Shown in pieces: positions 11,821 to 19,938 of a DNA stretch of 64,000 bases. Source of the DNA: Jatrophihabitans sp. Lineage in GTDB: Bacteria > Actinomycetota > Actinomycetes > Mycobacteriales > Jatrophihabitantaceae. The notes under the pieces were generated by a model, which did no database searches, had not been told where the DNA came from, and worked only from the letters and a program-made list of their open reading frames with translations. The number at the start of each line of letters is the position of its first letter. Within the stretch, counting starts at the first letter, position 1. The stretch is from assembly GCA_036399055.1 (NCBI GenBank), contig DASWNX010000017.1, positions 159,673 to 223,672 on the forward strand, given 5' to 3'. The translations under genes were made by a program, and so were the position numbers.

Positions 11821-12094
11821 TGCCGCGGTCACCAGCGTCGGCGCATGGAGTGACCGCTTTTCTTAAGGAGACCTGATGTCACATGGAAAGCAATCACTGG
11901 CCGTCGCGCAGTCAGCTGGCTCATGGTCGAAAAATTGAATTCTCATGATGGAAATTGGCGAAAGTGATACGAAAACCCGGTGAAGTTATCGGCTCTATGC
12001 ACACAGCTGTGGATGACACTGTGGGTGACCGCACAGCCTGTTCATAACTTCTGTCAAGTCGTGGATTTCTGAAGTCACGGACTACAGCTGAGAT
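11821..12094. other. AT-richer intergenic region behind the P-type ATPase
   Basis: Between the ATPase stop and the convergent Pat stop. The stretch 11880-12080 is clearly richer in A and T than its surroundings and contains one imperfect DnaA-box-like word (TGTGGATGA near 12010). A 20-codon open frame with a strong Shine-Dalgarno begins at 11876 (listed separately). No convincing transposase remnant, RNA gene or attachment site was recognised. Confidence 0.5.
11876..11938 (+). CDS. Possible 20-aa peptide ORF with strong ribosome site
   Basis: ATG at 11876 is preceded by TAAGGAGACCTG, a near-ideal Shine-Dalgarno with 5-6 bases spacing, one of the best in the window. The frame encodes MSHGKQSLAVAQSAGSWSKN and stops at 11936-11938. 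No homologue is recognised, the composition gives no transmembrane segment and it is not a typical attenuator peptide. It could equally be the fossil of a larger deleted gene whose start survived. Only the ribosome site supports it. Confidence 0.3.
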   Translation: MSHGKQSLAVAQSAGSWSKN

Positions 12095-13177
12095 TCAGAG
12101 CTGCTCACGCAGGTCGGCGGCCGCGGCCAGGAACGCGTCATTCTCGGCGGTGGCGCCGATGGTGATCCGCACGCCGGAGCCGGGGAACGCCCGCACGATC
12201 ACGCCACGGGCCTCGCAGCCGGCGCCGAAAGCGGCGGCGTCCACGCCGCCTTGGGCCGGCGGGCCCTCGTCCAGCCAGACGAAGTTGGCCTCGGAGTCGG
12301 GCAGGTGATAACCGGCCGCGCGCAGCGCGCCGGTGACCCGGGCCCGCTCAGCGACCACCTCATCCACCCGGCTGCTGAGCTGCCGCTCGGCCTCGGGCTC
12401 CAGGCTGGCCAGCGCGGCGGCCTGCGCCACGTGGGTCACCGCGAACGGGACCTGGGTCTGGCGGACCGCCGTGGCGACGGCCGGGTCAGCGGCCAGGCCA
12501 TACCCGATCCGCAGGCCGGCCAGGCCGTAGGCCTTGGAGAACGTCCGCAGCACGATGATGTTCGGATAGCGCTCCAACAGGCCGGTGCCGTCCTGCACCT
12601 TCTCGTCGGTGACAAATTCGCGGTAGGCCTCGTCCAGCACCACCAGGACCTCGGAAGGCACCCGGTCCAGGAAATCGATCAGCTCGACCCCGGACACCGC
12701 GGTGCCGGTCGGGTTGTTCGGATTGCAGACGAAGATCAGCCGGGTCCGGTCGGTGACGGCGTCGGCCATCGCCGGCAGGTCATAGACCTGCTCGCGCAGC
12801 GGCACCTGCACCGCCTGCGCGCCGCCGATCGCGGTGATGATCGGATAGGCCTCGAAGGACCGCCAGCCGAAGATCACCTCGTCGCCGTGGCCGGCGCTGG
12901 CTTGCACCAGTTGCTGGCACAGCGACACCGAGCCGCAGCCCACCACCAGGTGCTCGACGCCGACGCCGAACTTCTCCGACAGCGCCAGCAGCAACTCGCT
13001 GGAATTGGTGTCGGGATAGCGGTTGGCAGCAGCCGCGGCCTCGGTGATCCGGTCCAGCACGTGCGGCAACGGCCCGTAAGCAATCTCGTTGCTGGCCAGC
13101 TTGATCGAGCCCGGGACGCTGCGACCCGGCACGTAAGCAGGCAGCGCGGACAGGACGGGACGCATCCGAACAGTCAT
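12095..13177 (-). CDS. pat: HisC-like aromatic (phenylalanine) aminotransferase Pat
   Basis: PLP-dependent class I/II aminotransferase of 360 aa, the usual length of HisC/Pat. Visible motifs: KLASNEIAYGPLP near the N terminus (substrate arm), VVGCGSVSLCQQLVQA, FVCNPNNPTGTAV with the Asn that contacts PLP, VVLDEAYREFV, and the Schiff-base lysine in RTFSKAYGLAGLRIGYG (about 213-229). The C-terminal FPGSGVRITIG holds the substrate-binding Arg. HisC and Pat cannot be separated with certainty by eye; absence of other his genes nearby and the presence of prephenate dehydratase about 1.4 kb downstream favour phenylalanine synthesis (inference). Start at ATG 13177; M5 is a possible alternative. Confidence 0.85.
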   Translation of the reverse strand: MTVRMRPVLSALPAYVPGRSVPGSIKLASNEIAYGPLPHVLDRITEAAAAANRYPDTNSSELLLALSEKFGVGVEHLVVGCGSVSLCQQLVQASAGHGDEVIFGWRSFEAYPIITAIGGAQAVQVPLREQVYDLPAMADAVTDRTRLIFVCNPNNPTGTAVSGVELIDFLDRVPSEVLVVLDEAYREFVTDEKVQDGTGLLERYPNIIVLRTFSKAYGLAGLRIGYGLAADPAVATAVRQTQVPFAVTHVAQAAALASLEPEAERQLSSRVDEVVAERARVTGALRAAGYHLPDSEANFVWLDEGPPAQGGVDAAAFGAGCEARGVIVRAFPGSGVRITIGATAENDAFLAAAADLREQL

Positions 13178-13204
13178 GCCCTTAGGTTATCGCGCCGACT
13201 CGAT

Positions 13205-13245
13205 GGTCAGCCCCGGACGGCGGCTGGTCAGCCCCGGACGGCGGC
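13205..13245. repeat. Tandem duplication of 21 bp across the GDT1-gene stop codon
   Basis: Two 20-base copies of GGTCAGCCCCGGACGGCGGC at 13205-13224 and 13226-13245, period 21. The downstream gene's stop codon (TCA on this strand, 13228-13230) lies in one copy; because 21 is a multiple of three the other copy (13207-13209) would be a second stop in the same frame. Confidence 0.9.
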
Positions 13246-13839
13246 CACCGCCGCCACCACCGCGAACACCGTGAACGCCACGGCGGCTACCCGGTGCACC
13301 AGTCGCAGCGGCACCCGGCGCAGGATCACCTTGCCGACCAACACGGCGAGGGTGGCCACGCCCACCAGCGCCAGAAAGGCGCCCAGGCCGGTGGCCACCG
13401 GCTGGCCGTAGCGCGCGACCAGGCCGGCAGTGGCCAACTGCGAGGCGTCGCCCCACTCGGCGGCGAAGAGCACCCCGAAGGAGATCCCGAAGACCCGTCG
13501 ATCGCTGACATCCGGCTCGGACGGCCCGCCGGCGCCCAGCTGCTCGTCGCCGCCGGCCACGCTCTCTCTGAACAGCAGGACCGCCCCGACGGCGAACAGC
13601 AGCGCCACGGTGGCCTCGAGGATCCGGTGCGGCAACAGGTGCAGCAGGCCGCCGGCGGTGACGGCGAGCACGCACTGCACCCCGAACGCGGCGGCAGCGC
13701 CGGCCAGCACCGGACGCCGGCGGTACCGGGTCGACAGCACCAGCGTCGCGAGCATGGTCTTGTCGGGCAGCTCGACGAGCACGACCGCGGCGAAGGCGAG
13801 AGCGAACGCCCCGAGGAAGGAGGTCATCTTGACGTCCAT
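13228..13839 (-). CDS. GDT1/TMEM165 (UPF0016) family cation transporter
   Basis: Integral membrane protein of 203 aa, two homologous three-helix halves each carrying the family signature: VELPDKTMLATLVLS near residue 20 and AAEWGDASQLATAGLVA near 130. The E-x-G-D-[KR]-[TS] signature is present as ELPDKT in the first half and EWGDAS in the second, so both deviate from the strict consensus in one or two positions. Family members export Mn2+ (bacterial MneA-type) or exchange Ca2+/Mn2+ for protons; the substrate here is not determinable. The start at 13839 (MDVK) is preferred because a GGCAGG stretch lies upstream; ATG 13827 is the alternative. The open frame runs further upstream without coding character. 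The 3' end lies in a tandem duplication. Confidence 0.85.
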   Translation of the reverse strand: MDVKMTSFLGAFALAFAAVVLVELPDKTMLATLVLSTRYRRRPVLAGAAAAFGVQCVLAVTAGGLLHLLPHRILEATVALLFAVGAVLLFRESVAGGDEQLGAGGPSEPDVSDRRVFGISFGVLFAAEWGDASQLATAGLVARYGQPVATGLGAFLALVGVATLAVLVGKVILRRVPLRLVHRVAAVAFTVFAVVAAVAAVRG

Positions 13840-13945
13840 TCTGCCTGCCGCCGGATCGGGGACGTGTCCCCTCCCCTCGCGGCTCGGCGGTGACGGAGAG
13901 TGTCGGCGCCCGCGGGGACCGGCCCACGTCATACCCTGACCAGCG

Positions 13946-14482
13946 ATGAGTACCTGGCTGGCGGTCGGCGCCATGATCTTCGGACTGGCCGGTCTAGTGG
14001 CTGGCGTGCTGGCCCTGCGCACCCTCAGCAGGCTGCGGCGCTCGGTCGCGTTGCTCTCTCGCGGCGCCTCGGGTCGCGAGACCATCCTGGAGATCGCCGA
14101 CAAGCACATGGCCGCCAGCGAGGCGGTGCGCAAGGACATCATGGAGTTGCAGCGCGACCTCGCCGCGGCCCAGCAGGAGCTGGCCTCCGGGGTGGCGGCC
14201 GAGCGGCAGGCCCTGGCCGAGACGGTGCAGAACTTGACCAGCTCGGTCGGCACGGTGCTACGGCGGGTCGCCCTGGTGCGCTTCGACGCCTTTGAAGACC
14301 TCGGTGGGCGGCTGTCGTTCTCGCTGGCGCTGCTCGATGACGGCGGCAACGGCATCACGCTGACCTCGATCGCCAGCACCTCCGACACCCGGCTTTACGC
14401 CAAGGCGCTGACTGCCGGCGTCGGCGCGCACGCGCTCTCCTCCGAGGAGGAGCAGGCCGTCAAGGCGGCGCTGGCACGCTAG
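13946..14482 (+). CDS. DUF4446 family protein
   Basis: A 178-aa protein with one N-terminal transmembrane helix (about residues 3-25), a predicted coiled coil (about 60-105, rich in A, E, Q, L) and the DUF4446 core RVALVRFDAFEDLGGRLSFSLALLDDGGNGITLTS (split here as FDAFEDLGG and SFSLALLDD around 112-132), then TRLYAKAL and LSSEEEQAVKAAL. Members occur in Firmicutes and Actinobacteria near chromosome-partitioning or envelope genes; function is unknown. It is transcribed with pheA, 51 bases downstream. Confidence 0.85.
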   Translation: MSTWLAVGAMIFGLAGLVAGVLALRTLSRLRRSVALLSRGASGRETILEIADKHMAASEAVRKDIMELQRDLAAAQQELASGVAAERQALAETVQNLTSSVGTVLRRVALVRFDAFEDLGGRLSFSLALLDDGGNGITLTSIASTSDTRLYAKALTAGVGAHALSSEEEQAVKAALAR

Positions 14483-14533
14483 CCGATCACCGATCGGGAG
14501 TCCGCCGACCGATCCGGCACTAAACTGCGCCTT

Positions 14534-15484
14534 GTGGCACCCGCGACCACCGCTGCGCACGGCCCGTACGGCTTTCTGGGCCCAGAAGGCAGCTTCGCCC
14601 ACGTGGCCGCCCAGGCGCTGGCCGGCGACGCGGAGCTGGCGCCGCACGCCAGCGTCGTCGAAGCCGTCGACGCGGTGCGGGCGGGGACGGTCCTGGGCGC
14701 GGTGGTGCCGCTGGAGAACTCCGTCGAGGGGTCGGTGCCGGCCACCCTGGACGAGCTGGCCGAACTGGCTGGCGGCTCGCCACTGGTGATCGCCGCCGAG
14801 ACCTACCTGCCGGTGGTGTTCGACCTGCTGGCGCGCCCCGGAACCCGGCCGGCCGACATCAGCGCCGTGGCCACCCACCCGCATGCCGCGGCGCAGGTGC
14901 GCAGGTACCTGCTGACCCAGCTGCCCGCGGCGAAGGTGATCCCGGTGGACTCGACCGCCGGCGGCGCCCAGGCGGTGGCGGACGGGCGCTACGACGCCGC
15001 GGTGGCCCCCGCTGCCGCGGGCCAGCGGTACGGCCTGGACAGCCTGGCCCACGACATCGCCGACAACCCGGGGGCGGTCACCCGGTTCGTCCTGCTCCGG
15101 CGGGCCGCCGAGCCGCCGCCGCCGACCGGCAACGACCGGACCACGGTGGTGGCCTACCCCCAGGACGACCACGTCGGCGCCCTGCTGGAGATCCTGACCG
15201 AGTTCGCCACCCGCGGGGTGAACCTGACCCGTATCGAGTCCCGGCCCACCAAGGGCCGGCTGGGCCAGTACTGCTTCTCGATCGACTGCGAGGGCCACGT
15301 CCGCGAAGCCCGGGTCGGCGATGCCCTGGCCGCGCTGCGCCGGATCTGCGCCGACGTTCGCTACCTGGGCTCCTACCCGCGCCGCGACGGCCGGCTCGGC
15401 GAGGTTCTGAGCGGGCGCGCCGACGAGGATTTCAGGCAGGCGGCCGGTTGGCTGGACCGCATCCGCGGCGCCGGGACCGGGTAG
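14534..15484 (+). CDS. pheA: Prephenate dehydratase
   Basis: Converts prephenate to phenylpyruvate, the last committed step before transamination to phenylalanine. The 316-aa protein has the catalytic PDT domain (about 10-190) starting with YGFLGPEGSFAHVAA and containing VVPLENSVEGSV, THPHAAAQVRRYL and the STAGGAQAV segment with the conserved Thr-Ala/Ser catalytic loop. A C-terminal ACT domain (about 203-280) carries GALLEILTEFATRGVNLTRIESRPTK, the ESRP motif that binds phenylalanine for feedback inhibition. No chorismate mutase domain is fused, as expected in actinobacteria. The start is a GTG at 14534. Convergent with the GroES-like gene, 6 bases apart. Confidence 0.93.
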   Translation: MAPATTAAHGPYGFLGPEGSFAHVAAQALAGDAELAPHASVVEAVDAVRAGTVLGAVVPLENSVEGSVPATLDELAELAGGSPLVIAAETYLPVVFDLLARPGTRPADISAVATHPHAAAQVRRYLLTQLPAAKVIPVDSTAGGAQAVADGRYDAAVAPAAAGQRYGLDSLAHDIADNPGAVTRFVLLRRAAEPPPPTGNDRTTVVAYPQDDHVGALLEILTEFATRGVNLTRIESRPTKGRLGQYCFSIDCEGHVREARVGDALAALRRICADVRYLGSYPRRDGRLGEVLSGRADEDFRQAAGWLDRIRGAGTG

Positions 15485-15490
15485 CCGGCC

Positions 15491-15814
15491 TTACAGGTAC
15501 AGACCGGTGTTGGACTCGATCCGCTTGGCCGCGACCGCGTGGATGTCGCGCTCGCGCAGCAGCAGGTAGTCCTCGCCTGATATCTCCACCTCGTGCCGGT
15601 CCTCGGGGCTGAACAACACGTGGTCTGCCAGCTCGACCGAGCGGACGTGGTTGCCGACCGCCAGCACCTCGGCCCAGATCAGCCGCTTGGCGACCTGCGC
15701 GGTGGCCGGGATCAGGATGCCGCCGGAGGAGCGCCGCTCACCCTCCTCGACCGAGACCCTGACCAGCACACGGTCGTGCAGCATCTTGATCGGAAGCCGG
15801 TCTGACGTGGTCAC
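15491..15814 (-). CDS. Orphan GroES-like co-chaperonin (Cpn10 family)
   Basis: A 107-aa single Cpn10 domain. LPIKMLHDRVLVRV matches the start of GroES, SSGGILIPATAQ is the mobile-loop/roof strand, and VELADHVLFSPEDRHEVEISGEDYLLLRERDIHAVA matches the GroES second half. The mobile-loop segment after LIPATAQ (VAKRLIWAEVLAVG) differs from the EKPQEGEVVAVG of housekeeping GroES, and no groEL follows. It is therefore probably a second, specialised paralogue rather than the groESL member. Such lone genes next to pheA occur in several actinobacteria, from memory. Function unknown. Confidence 0.8.
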   Translation of the reverse strand: MTTSDRLPIKMLHDRVLVRVSVEEGERRSSGGILIPATAQVAKRLIWAEVLAVGNHVRSVELADHVLFSPEDRHEVEISGEDYLLLRERDIHAVAAKRIESNTGLYL

Positions 15815-15841
15815 GCCGTCAGCCTAGATCGCCGTGCGACC

Positions 15842-16075
15842 TCACTTGGCCAATACCGCCCACAGACCGACGGCAATCGCGGCGAGCACCACCAGCAGGC
15901 AGCCGGCGGCCAGCAGCCGGGCCACCGCGGCCGGCTGGCCGGGTTGCTCGTCGGCAGTGGTCATGGCTCGCACCGCGACCGAGAACATCACCGTGATGCC
16001 GATTCCGGCGACCAGAGCCACCAGGGCCACGTTGCGCAGGACCGCCAGGTCCAGGTAGCCGCTCATCGCGCTCAA
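15842..16075 (-). CDS. Small membrane protein coupled to PitA
   Basis: A 77-aa protein with two hydrophobic helices (about residues 12-36 and 52-74) separated by a short polar loop TTADEQPGQPAA. Its start overlaps the pitA stop by four bases, so the two are translationally coupled. Proteins of this size often follow low-affinity phosphate transporter genes in actinobacteria; a role as accessory subunit or regulator of Pit is inference from position only. Confidence 0.75.
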   Translation of the reverse strand: MSAMSGYLDLAVLRNVALVALVAGIGITVMFSVAVRAMTTADEQPGQPAAVARLLAAGCLLVVLAAIAVGLWAVLAK

Positions 16076-17232
16076 CCCGCCGCCTGCTCCAGCACCGGGC
16101 GCTCGATCGCGCTGATCCGGCCGAAGCTGTCAGGGGCCTCGTTGACGTTGCCGGCGCCGACCGGGTTGCGCCGGGACCAGAGCCAGAAGCCCAGGAGCAC
16201 CGCCACGGCGGCCACCGAGATGAGCAGGATCTGCCCCGAGCCGCCGCCGACGACGATCAAGGCGATGCCGGCCGCGATCAGGCCTGCCGCCGGCAGCGTC
16301 AGCATCCAGGCGATGATCATCGAGCCAGCCACCCCCCAGCGGACACTGCCGCCTCGCCGGCCGAGGCCGGTGCCGAGCACCGACCCGGAGGTGATGTGGG
16401 TCGTCGACAGCGGCAGCCCGCCCTGGGTCGCGGTCAGCAGCACCGCGACGGAGGCGGTCTGGGCGGTGAAGCCCTGCGGCGCCTCGATGTGGGTGAGCCG
16501 GTGGCCCATGGTGCGGATCACCCGCCAGCCCCCGAAGTAGGTGCCTGCGGCCAGTGCCACCCCACAGCTGACGATGACCCACATCGGCGGGTTGGACCCG
16601 GGCTGGAGTTGGTTGCCGGCGATCAGCGCGAGGGTGATGACCCCCATGGTCTTCTGCGCGTCGTTGGTGCCGTGGGCCAGCGAGACCAGCGAGGCCGAGG
16701 CCAGCTGGCCGTAGCGGAAGTACCGGTGGCTGCGCGGCCGCTCGTCGGGTTTGGCGATCGAGTAGCTCAGCCGGGTCGCCAGCATCGCCACCAGGCCGGC
16801 CAGCACCGGCGCGAGCAGCGCCGGGATGATCACCTTGGCGACGATCGACTGGCCGTGGATCGAGGAGGTCCCGGCCGCCACCAGCGCCGCGCCGATGACC
16901 CCGCCGATCAGCGCGTGCGAGGACGAGGACGGCAGGCCGATGCTCCAGGTGATCATGTTCCACATGATCGCGCCGAGCAGGCCGGCGAACACGATCGGCA
17001 GGGTGATCGCGCCGGAGTCGACGATCCCGCTGGCGATGGTCGCGGCGACCTTGATGGACAGGAACGCGCCCACCAGGTTCAGCACGGCCGAGAGCGCCAC
17101 GGCGGTCTTCGGTTTCAGCGCTCCGGTCGCGATCGACGTCGCCATGGCGTTGGCGGTGTCGTGGAAACCATTGGTGAAATCAAAGGTGAGCGCGGCTGTG
17201 ACCACGATGAGCAACAGAACGAAATCGTTCAC
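16072..17232 (-). CDS. pitA: Low-affinity inorganic phosphate transporter (Pit family)
   Basis: Proton/metal-phosphate symporter of the PiT family, 386 aa with about 10 transmembrane helices. The two inverted-repeat signatures are clear: FDFTNGFHDTANAMATSIATGAL (about 18-40) with GLPSSSSHALIGGVIGAAL (about 99-117) in the first half, and LAHGTNDAQKTMGVITLAL (about 186-204) with GLPLSTTHITSGSVLGTGLGRR (about 270-290) in the second. No PhoU or Ptp regulator gene is adjacent; only the 77-aa membrane protein overlaps its 3' end. Its upstream region (17233-17431) shows no evident Pho box to my eye. Confidence 0.93.
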   Translation of the reverse strand: MNDFVLLLIVVTAALTFDFTNGFHDTANAMATSIATGALKPKTAVALSAVLNLVGAFLSIKVAATIASGIVDSGAITLPIVFAGLLGAIMWNMITWSIGLPSSSSHALIGGVIGAALVAAGTSSIHGQSIVAKVIIPALLAPVLAGLVAMLATRLSYSIAKPDERPRSHRYFRYGQLASASLVSLAHGTNDAQKTMGVITLALIAGNQLQPGSNPPMWVIVSCGVALAAGTYFGGWRVIRTMGHRLTHIEAPQGFTAQTASVAVLLTATQGGLPLSTTHITSGSVLGTGLGRRGGSVRWGVAGSMIIAWMLTLPAAGLIAAGIALIVVGGGSGQILLISVAAVAVLLGFWLWSRRNPVGAGNVNEAPDSFGRISAIERPVLEQAAG

Positions 17233-17431
17233 GTCAATGACGATTCACGTTCACCCCCCCTTATGCAAACCCTCACCGGGATTTAACACACGTGTGTCCG
17301 ATTTGTGTTTCCAGCGCCGATCCCGGGGGTGTCGCCAGCGGTGCACGTAGGCTCTTTGGAGTGACCCGACCGCACCTCGTCCCCTCCTCGCGGACCCGTC
17401 CGCGCCGCTGGCCGAACCGATCGGCTAGGCC

Positions 17432-18253
17432 GTGATCAGGCTGCTGGCCAGCGATCTCGACGGGACCCTGCTACGCAGCGACAACACCGTCAGCCCGGAG
17501 ACCCGGGACGCTCTACAGGCTGCCGAGCAAGCGGGGCTGATCATCGCCTTCGTCACCGGACGGCCACCGCGTTGGCTGCACGAGGTGGCCGAAGCGACCG
17601 GTCATCGGGGGGTCGCGGTGAGCGCCAACGGCGCGTTGACCTATGACCTGCACACCGAGACCGTCCTGGCCGAGCACCCGTTGCCGCCGGAGATGCTGGC
17701 CGAGATCACCGGCGTGCTGCGTGCCAAGATCCCGCAGGTCCGCTTCGCCCTGGAGTACGCCCAGGACTTCGCCTACGAGCCGGAGTACCGCCACGACTGG
17801 GGCATCATGCCCGAGGCCGACCGGTCCGGCCGGCGACTGCCCACCCCCGCCGCGGTGGAGCTGTCAGGGCTGCTGGACAAGCCGGCCGTGAAGCTGCTGG
17901 CCAGAGGCCGCGGACTGGAGCCGGATGAGTTCATGGATCTGGTGGAAGCGCTGGTGGGCGACCAGGTGACGGTGACCCGGTCAGGGCACTCGCCACTGGT
18001 GGAGATCTCGGCCACCGGCATCACCAAGGCGTTCGGGCTGGCCGCGCTGGCCGACTCACACGGCATCAGCCGCCGCCACGTGGCGGCGGTGGGCGACATG
18101 CCCAACGACGTGCCGATGCTGGAGTGGGCCGGCCAGTCCTACGCGGTGGCCAACGCCCACCCGTCGGCGCTGGCGGCGGCCGGAACCGTGCTGGCCGAGA
18201 CCAACGACGAGGACGCGGTGGCCAAGCTGATCTGGGCGCTGCTGGAGTCCTGA
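17432..18253 (+). CDS. Cof-type HAD-IIB phosphatase
   Basis: A 273-aa haloacid-dehalogenase hydrolase. Motif I is LASDLDGTLLRSD at residues 5-17 with the nucleophile Asp, motif II is FVTGRPP near 40-46, the conserved Lys is in TKAFGLAALADSHGI near 195, and motif III/IV reads AVGDMPNDVPMLEWAG near 215-230. The cap inserted between motifs II and III is of the C2 (Cof) type. Such enzymes dephosphorylate small phosphometabolites such as sugar phosphates or flavin precursors; the substrate cannot be assigned. GTG start. Convergent with bpa, five bases apart. Confidence 0.88.
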   Translation: MIRLLASDLDGTLLRSDNTVSPETRDALQAAEQAGLIIAFVTGRPPRWLHEVAEATGHRGVAVSANGALTYDLHTETVLAEHPLPPEMLAEITGVLRAKIPQVRFALEYAQDFAYEPEYRHDWGIMPEADRSGRRLPTPAAVELSGLLDKPAVKLLARGRGLEPDEFMDLVEALVGDQVTVTRSGHSPLVEISATGITKAFGLAALADSHGISRRHVAAVGDMPNDVPMLEWAGQSYAVANAHPSALAAAGTVLAETNDEDAVAKLIWALLES

Positions 18254-18258
18254 GCAGG

Positions 18259-18840
18259 CTAGAGGTACTGCCCGGTGCCATGCTCGCCGTCAGGGCCCGG
18301 ACGCTGTAGCCCGGGGATGCCCGGCACGGCGCCCGGCCCCACCTGTCCGGGCAACGCCCGCCCACGCATCTGCTCCAGCTGGGCACGGGCGGCCATCTGC
18401 TGGGCGAACAGCGCGGTCTGAATGCCGTGGAACAGCCCCTCGAGCCAGCCCACCAGCTGCGCCTGGGCGATCCGCAGCTCGGCCTCGCTGGGCACGTGAT
18501 CATCGTCGAAGGGCAGCGTCAGCCGGTCCAGCTCCTCGCGCAGCTCAGGCGCCAGGCCCTCTTCGAGTTCCTTGATCGAGGACTGGTGGATCTCTCGGAG
18601 CCGGGACCGGCCGGCCTCGTCCAACGGCGCCGCCCGCACCTCCTCCAGCAGCTGCTTGATCATGGTGCCGATCCGCATCACCTTCGCCGGCTGCTCGACC
18701 TGAGACATCAGGTCCTGCTCGCGGCCCTCGGACTCCTCGCCCGAGGCCAGCACCACCACCTGATCGCCGCCGGGCTCCGACGCCGCAGTGGGCTGAGCGC
18801 CCCGGAGGTAGGAGCCCGTGTCGCCGTCAGTCATGAGCAC
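18259..18840 (-). CDS. bpa: Bacterial proteasome activator Bpa (PafE)
   Basis: ATP-independent dodecameric ring that opens the 20S proteasome for unfolded proteins. The four-helix core is visible at about residues 45-155 (VEQPAKVMRIGTMIKQLLEEV, SSIKELEEGLAPELREELDRL, ELRIAQAQLVGWLEGLFHGIQ and LFAQQMAARAQLEQMRG). The protein ends exactly in GQYL (residues 190-193), the C-terminal motif that docks into the proteasome alpha-ring pockets. This implies that the genome also encodes a 20S proteasome, not present in the window. N terminus (1-40) is acidic and probably disordered. Confidence 0.93.
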   Translation of the reverse strand: MLMTDGDTGSYLRGAQPTAASEPGGDQVVVLASGEESEGREQDLMSQVEQPAKVMRIGTMIKQLLEEVRAAPLDEAGRSRLREIHQSSIKELEEGLAPELREELDRLTLPFDDDHVPSEAELRIAQAQLVGWLEGLFHGIQTALFAQQMAARAQLEQMRGRALPGQVGPGAVPGIPGLQRPGPDGEHGTGQYL

Positions 18841-18903
18841 GTCCTGTCCTTGAGAAGCTTGCAGAAATCGTGGTTCGAGACTCGATCCTAGAGGCGTCCC
18901 GGC

Positions 18904-19893
18904 TCACCCGGTCGCCAGCACCAGCTTGCCGATATGAGCGCTGCTCTCCACGATCCGGTGGGCGTCGGCGGCCTGGGCCAGCGCCAGCACCTGGTGCACC
19001 ACCGGGCGGACCGTCCCGGCCTCGACCAGCGGCCAGACATGCGCCTCGGTTCCAGCCACGATCGCCGCCTTCTGCTCCAACGGCCGTGATCGCAGGGCGG
19101 CGGCGTGGACCGTGGCCCGCTTGGCCATCAGGGCGGCCAGGCTCAGGGTGCCCGAACTGCCGCCGAGCAGGCCGATGACCGCGATCCGGCCACCGGTGGC
19201 CAGCACGTCCAGGTTGCCCGGGAGGTACTTGGCGCCGATGGTGTCGAGCACCACGTCGACGCCGGCCCCCTCGGTGTGCGCGCGAATCACCTCGACGAAG
19301 TCGCTGTCGCGGTAGTTGATCGCAAGCTCGGCGCCAAGCTCGCGGCAGGCTGCCAGCTTCTCGGCGGAGCCGGCGGTGGTGAAGACCCGGCAACCCTGCG
19401 CGGCGGCCAGCTGGATCGCCATGGTTCCGATTCCGGAACTGCCGCCGTGCACCAGAAAGCTCTCACCCGGAACCAGCGCGGCCGCCGGCGCGGAGTCCAG
19501 GACCATCGACCAGACGGTGCAGGCGACCTCAGGCAGCGCGGCGGCGCTGATCAGGTCCAGACCGGCCGGCACCCGCATCAGCTGCACGGCGGCCACGCAG
19601 ACCCGCTCGGCGTAACCACCGCCGGACAGCAGGGCGCACACCTCGTCACCGACCTGCCAGCCGGTGACGCCCTCGCCGAGCGCGGCGATCCGGCCGCTGC
19701 ACTCCAGGCCAAGGATCGGTGAGGCCCCGGCCGGCGGGGGGTACTTGCCGGCACGCTGCAGCAGATCGGCCCGGTTCACCGCGGTCGCGGCCACGTCCAG
19801 CAGCACCTCGCCGGCAGCCGGCGACGGGTCAGGCGCCTCGCCCAGCGACAGGACGTCCGGACCGCCGGGTTCGCAGGCCAGCACCGCTTTCAT
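18904..19893 (-). CDS. NAD(P)H quinone oxidoreductase, PIG3-type
   Basis: Medium-chain dehydrogenase/reductase of 329 aa, zinc-independent branch. MKAVLACEPGGPDVLSLGEAPDPSPAAGEV opens the GroES-like domain (shown in parts: VLSLGEAPDP near 15-24); NRADLLQRAGKYPPPAGASPILGLECSG (about 38-65) is typical of TIGR02824/PIG3 quinone oxidoreductases. The Rossmann fold has LVHGGSSGIGTMAIQLA near 147-163. No catalytic zinc Cys-His set is present. Reduces quinones or enones with NADPH; physiological role not known. Divergent from hutH. Confidence 0.88.
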   Translation of the reverse strand: MKAVLACEPGGPDVLSLGEAPDPSPAAGEVLLDVAATAVNRADLLQRAGKYPPPAGASPILGLECSGRIAALGEGVTGWQVGDEVCALLSGGGYAERVCVAAVQLMRVPAGLDLISAAALPEVACTVWSMVLDSAPAAALVPGESFLVHGGSSGIGTMAIQLAAAQGCRVFTTAGSAEKLAACRELGAELAINYRDSDFVEVIRAHTEGAGVDVVLDTIGAKYLPGNLDVLATGGRIAVIGLLGGSSGTLSLAALMAKRATVHAAALRSRPLEQKAAIVAGTEAHVWPLVEAGTVRPVVHQVLALAQAADAHRIVESSAHIGKLVLATG

Positions 19894-19938
19894 GCCCTCG
19901 AACCTACCCGGCGCGAGAGCCTGGGCGAGAATGGCCGC

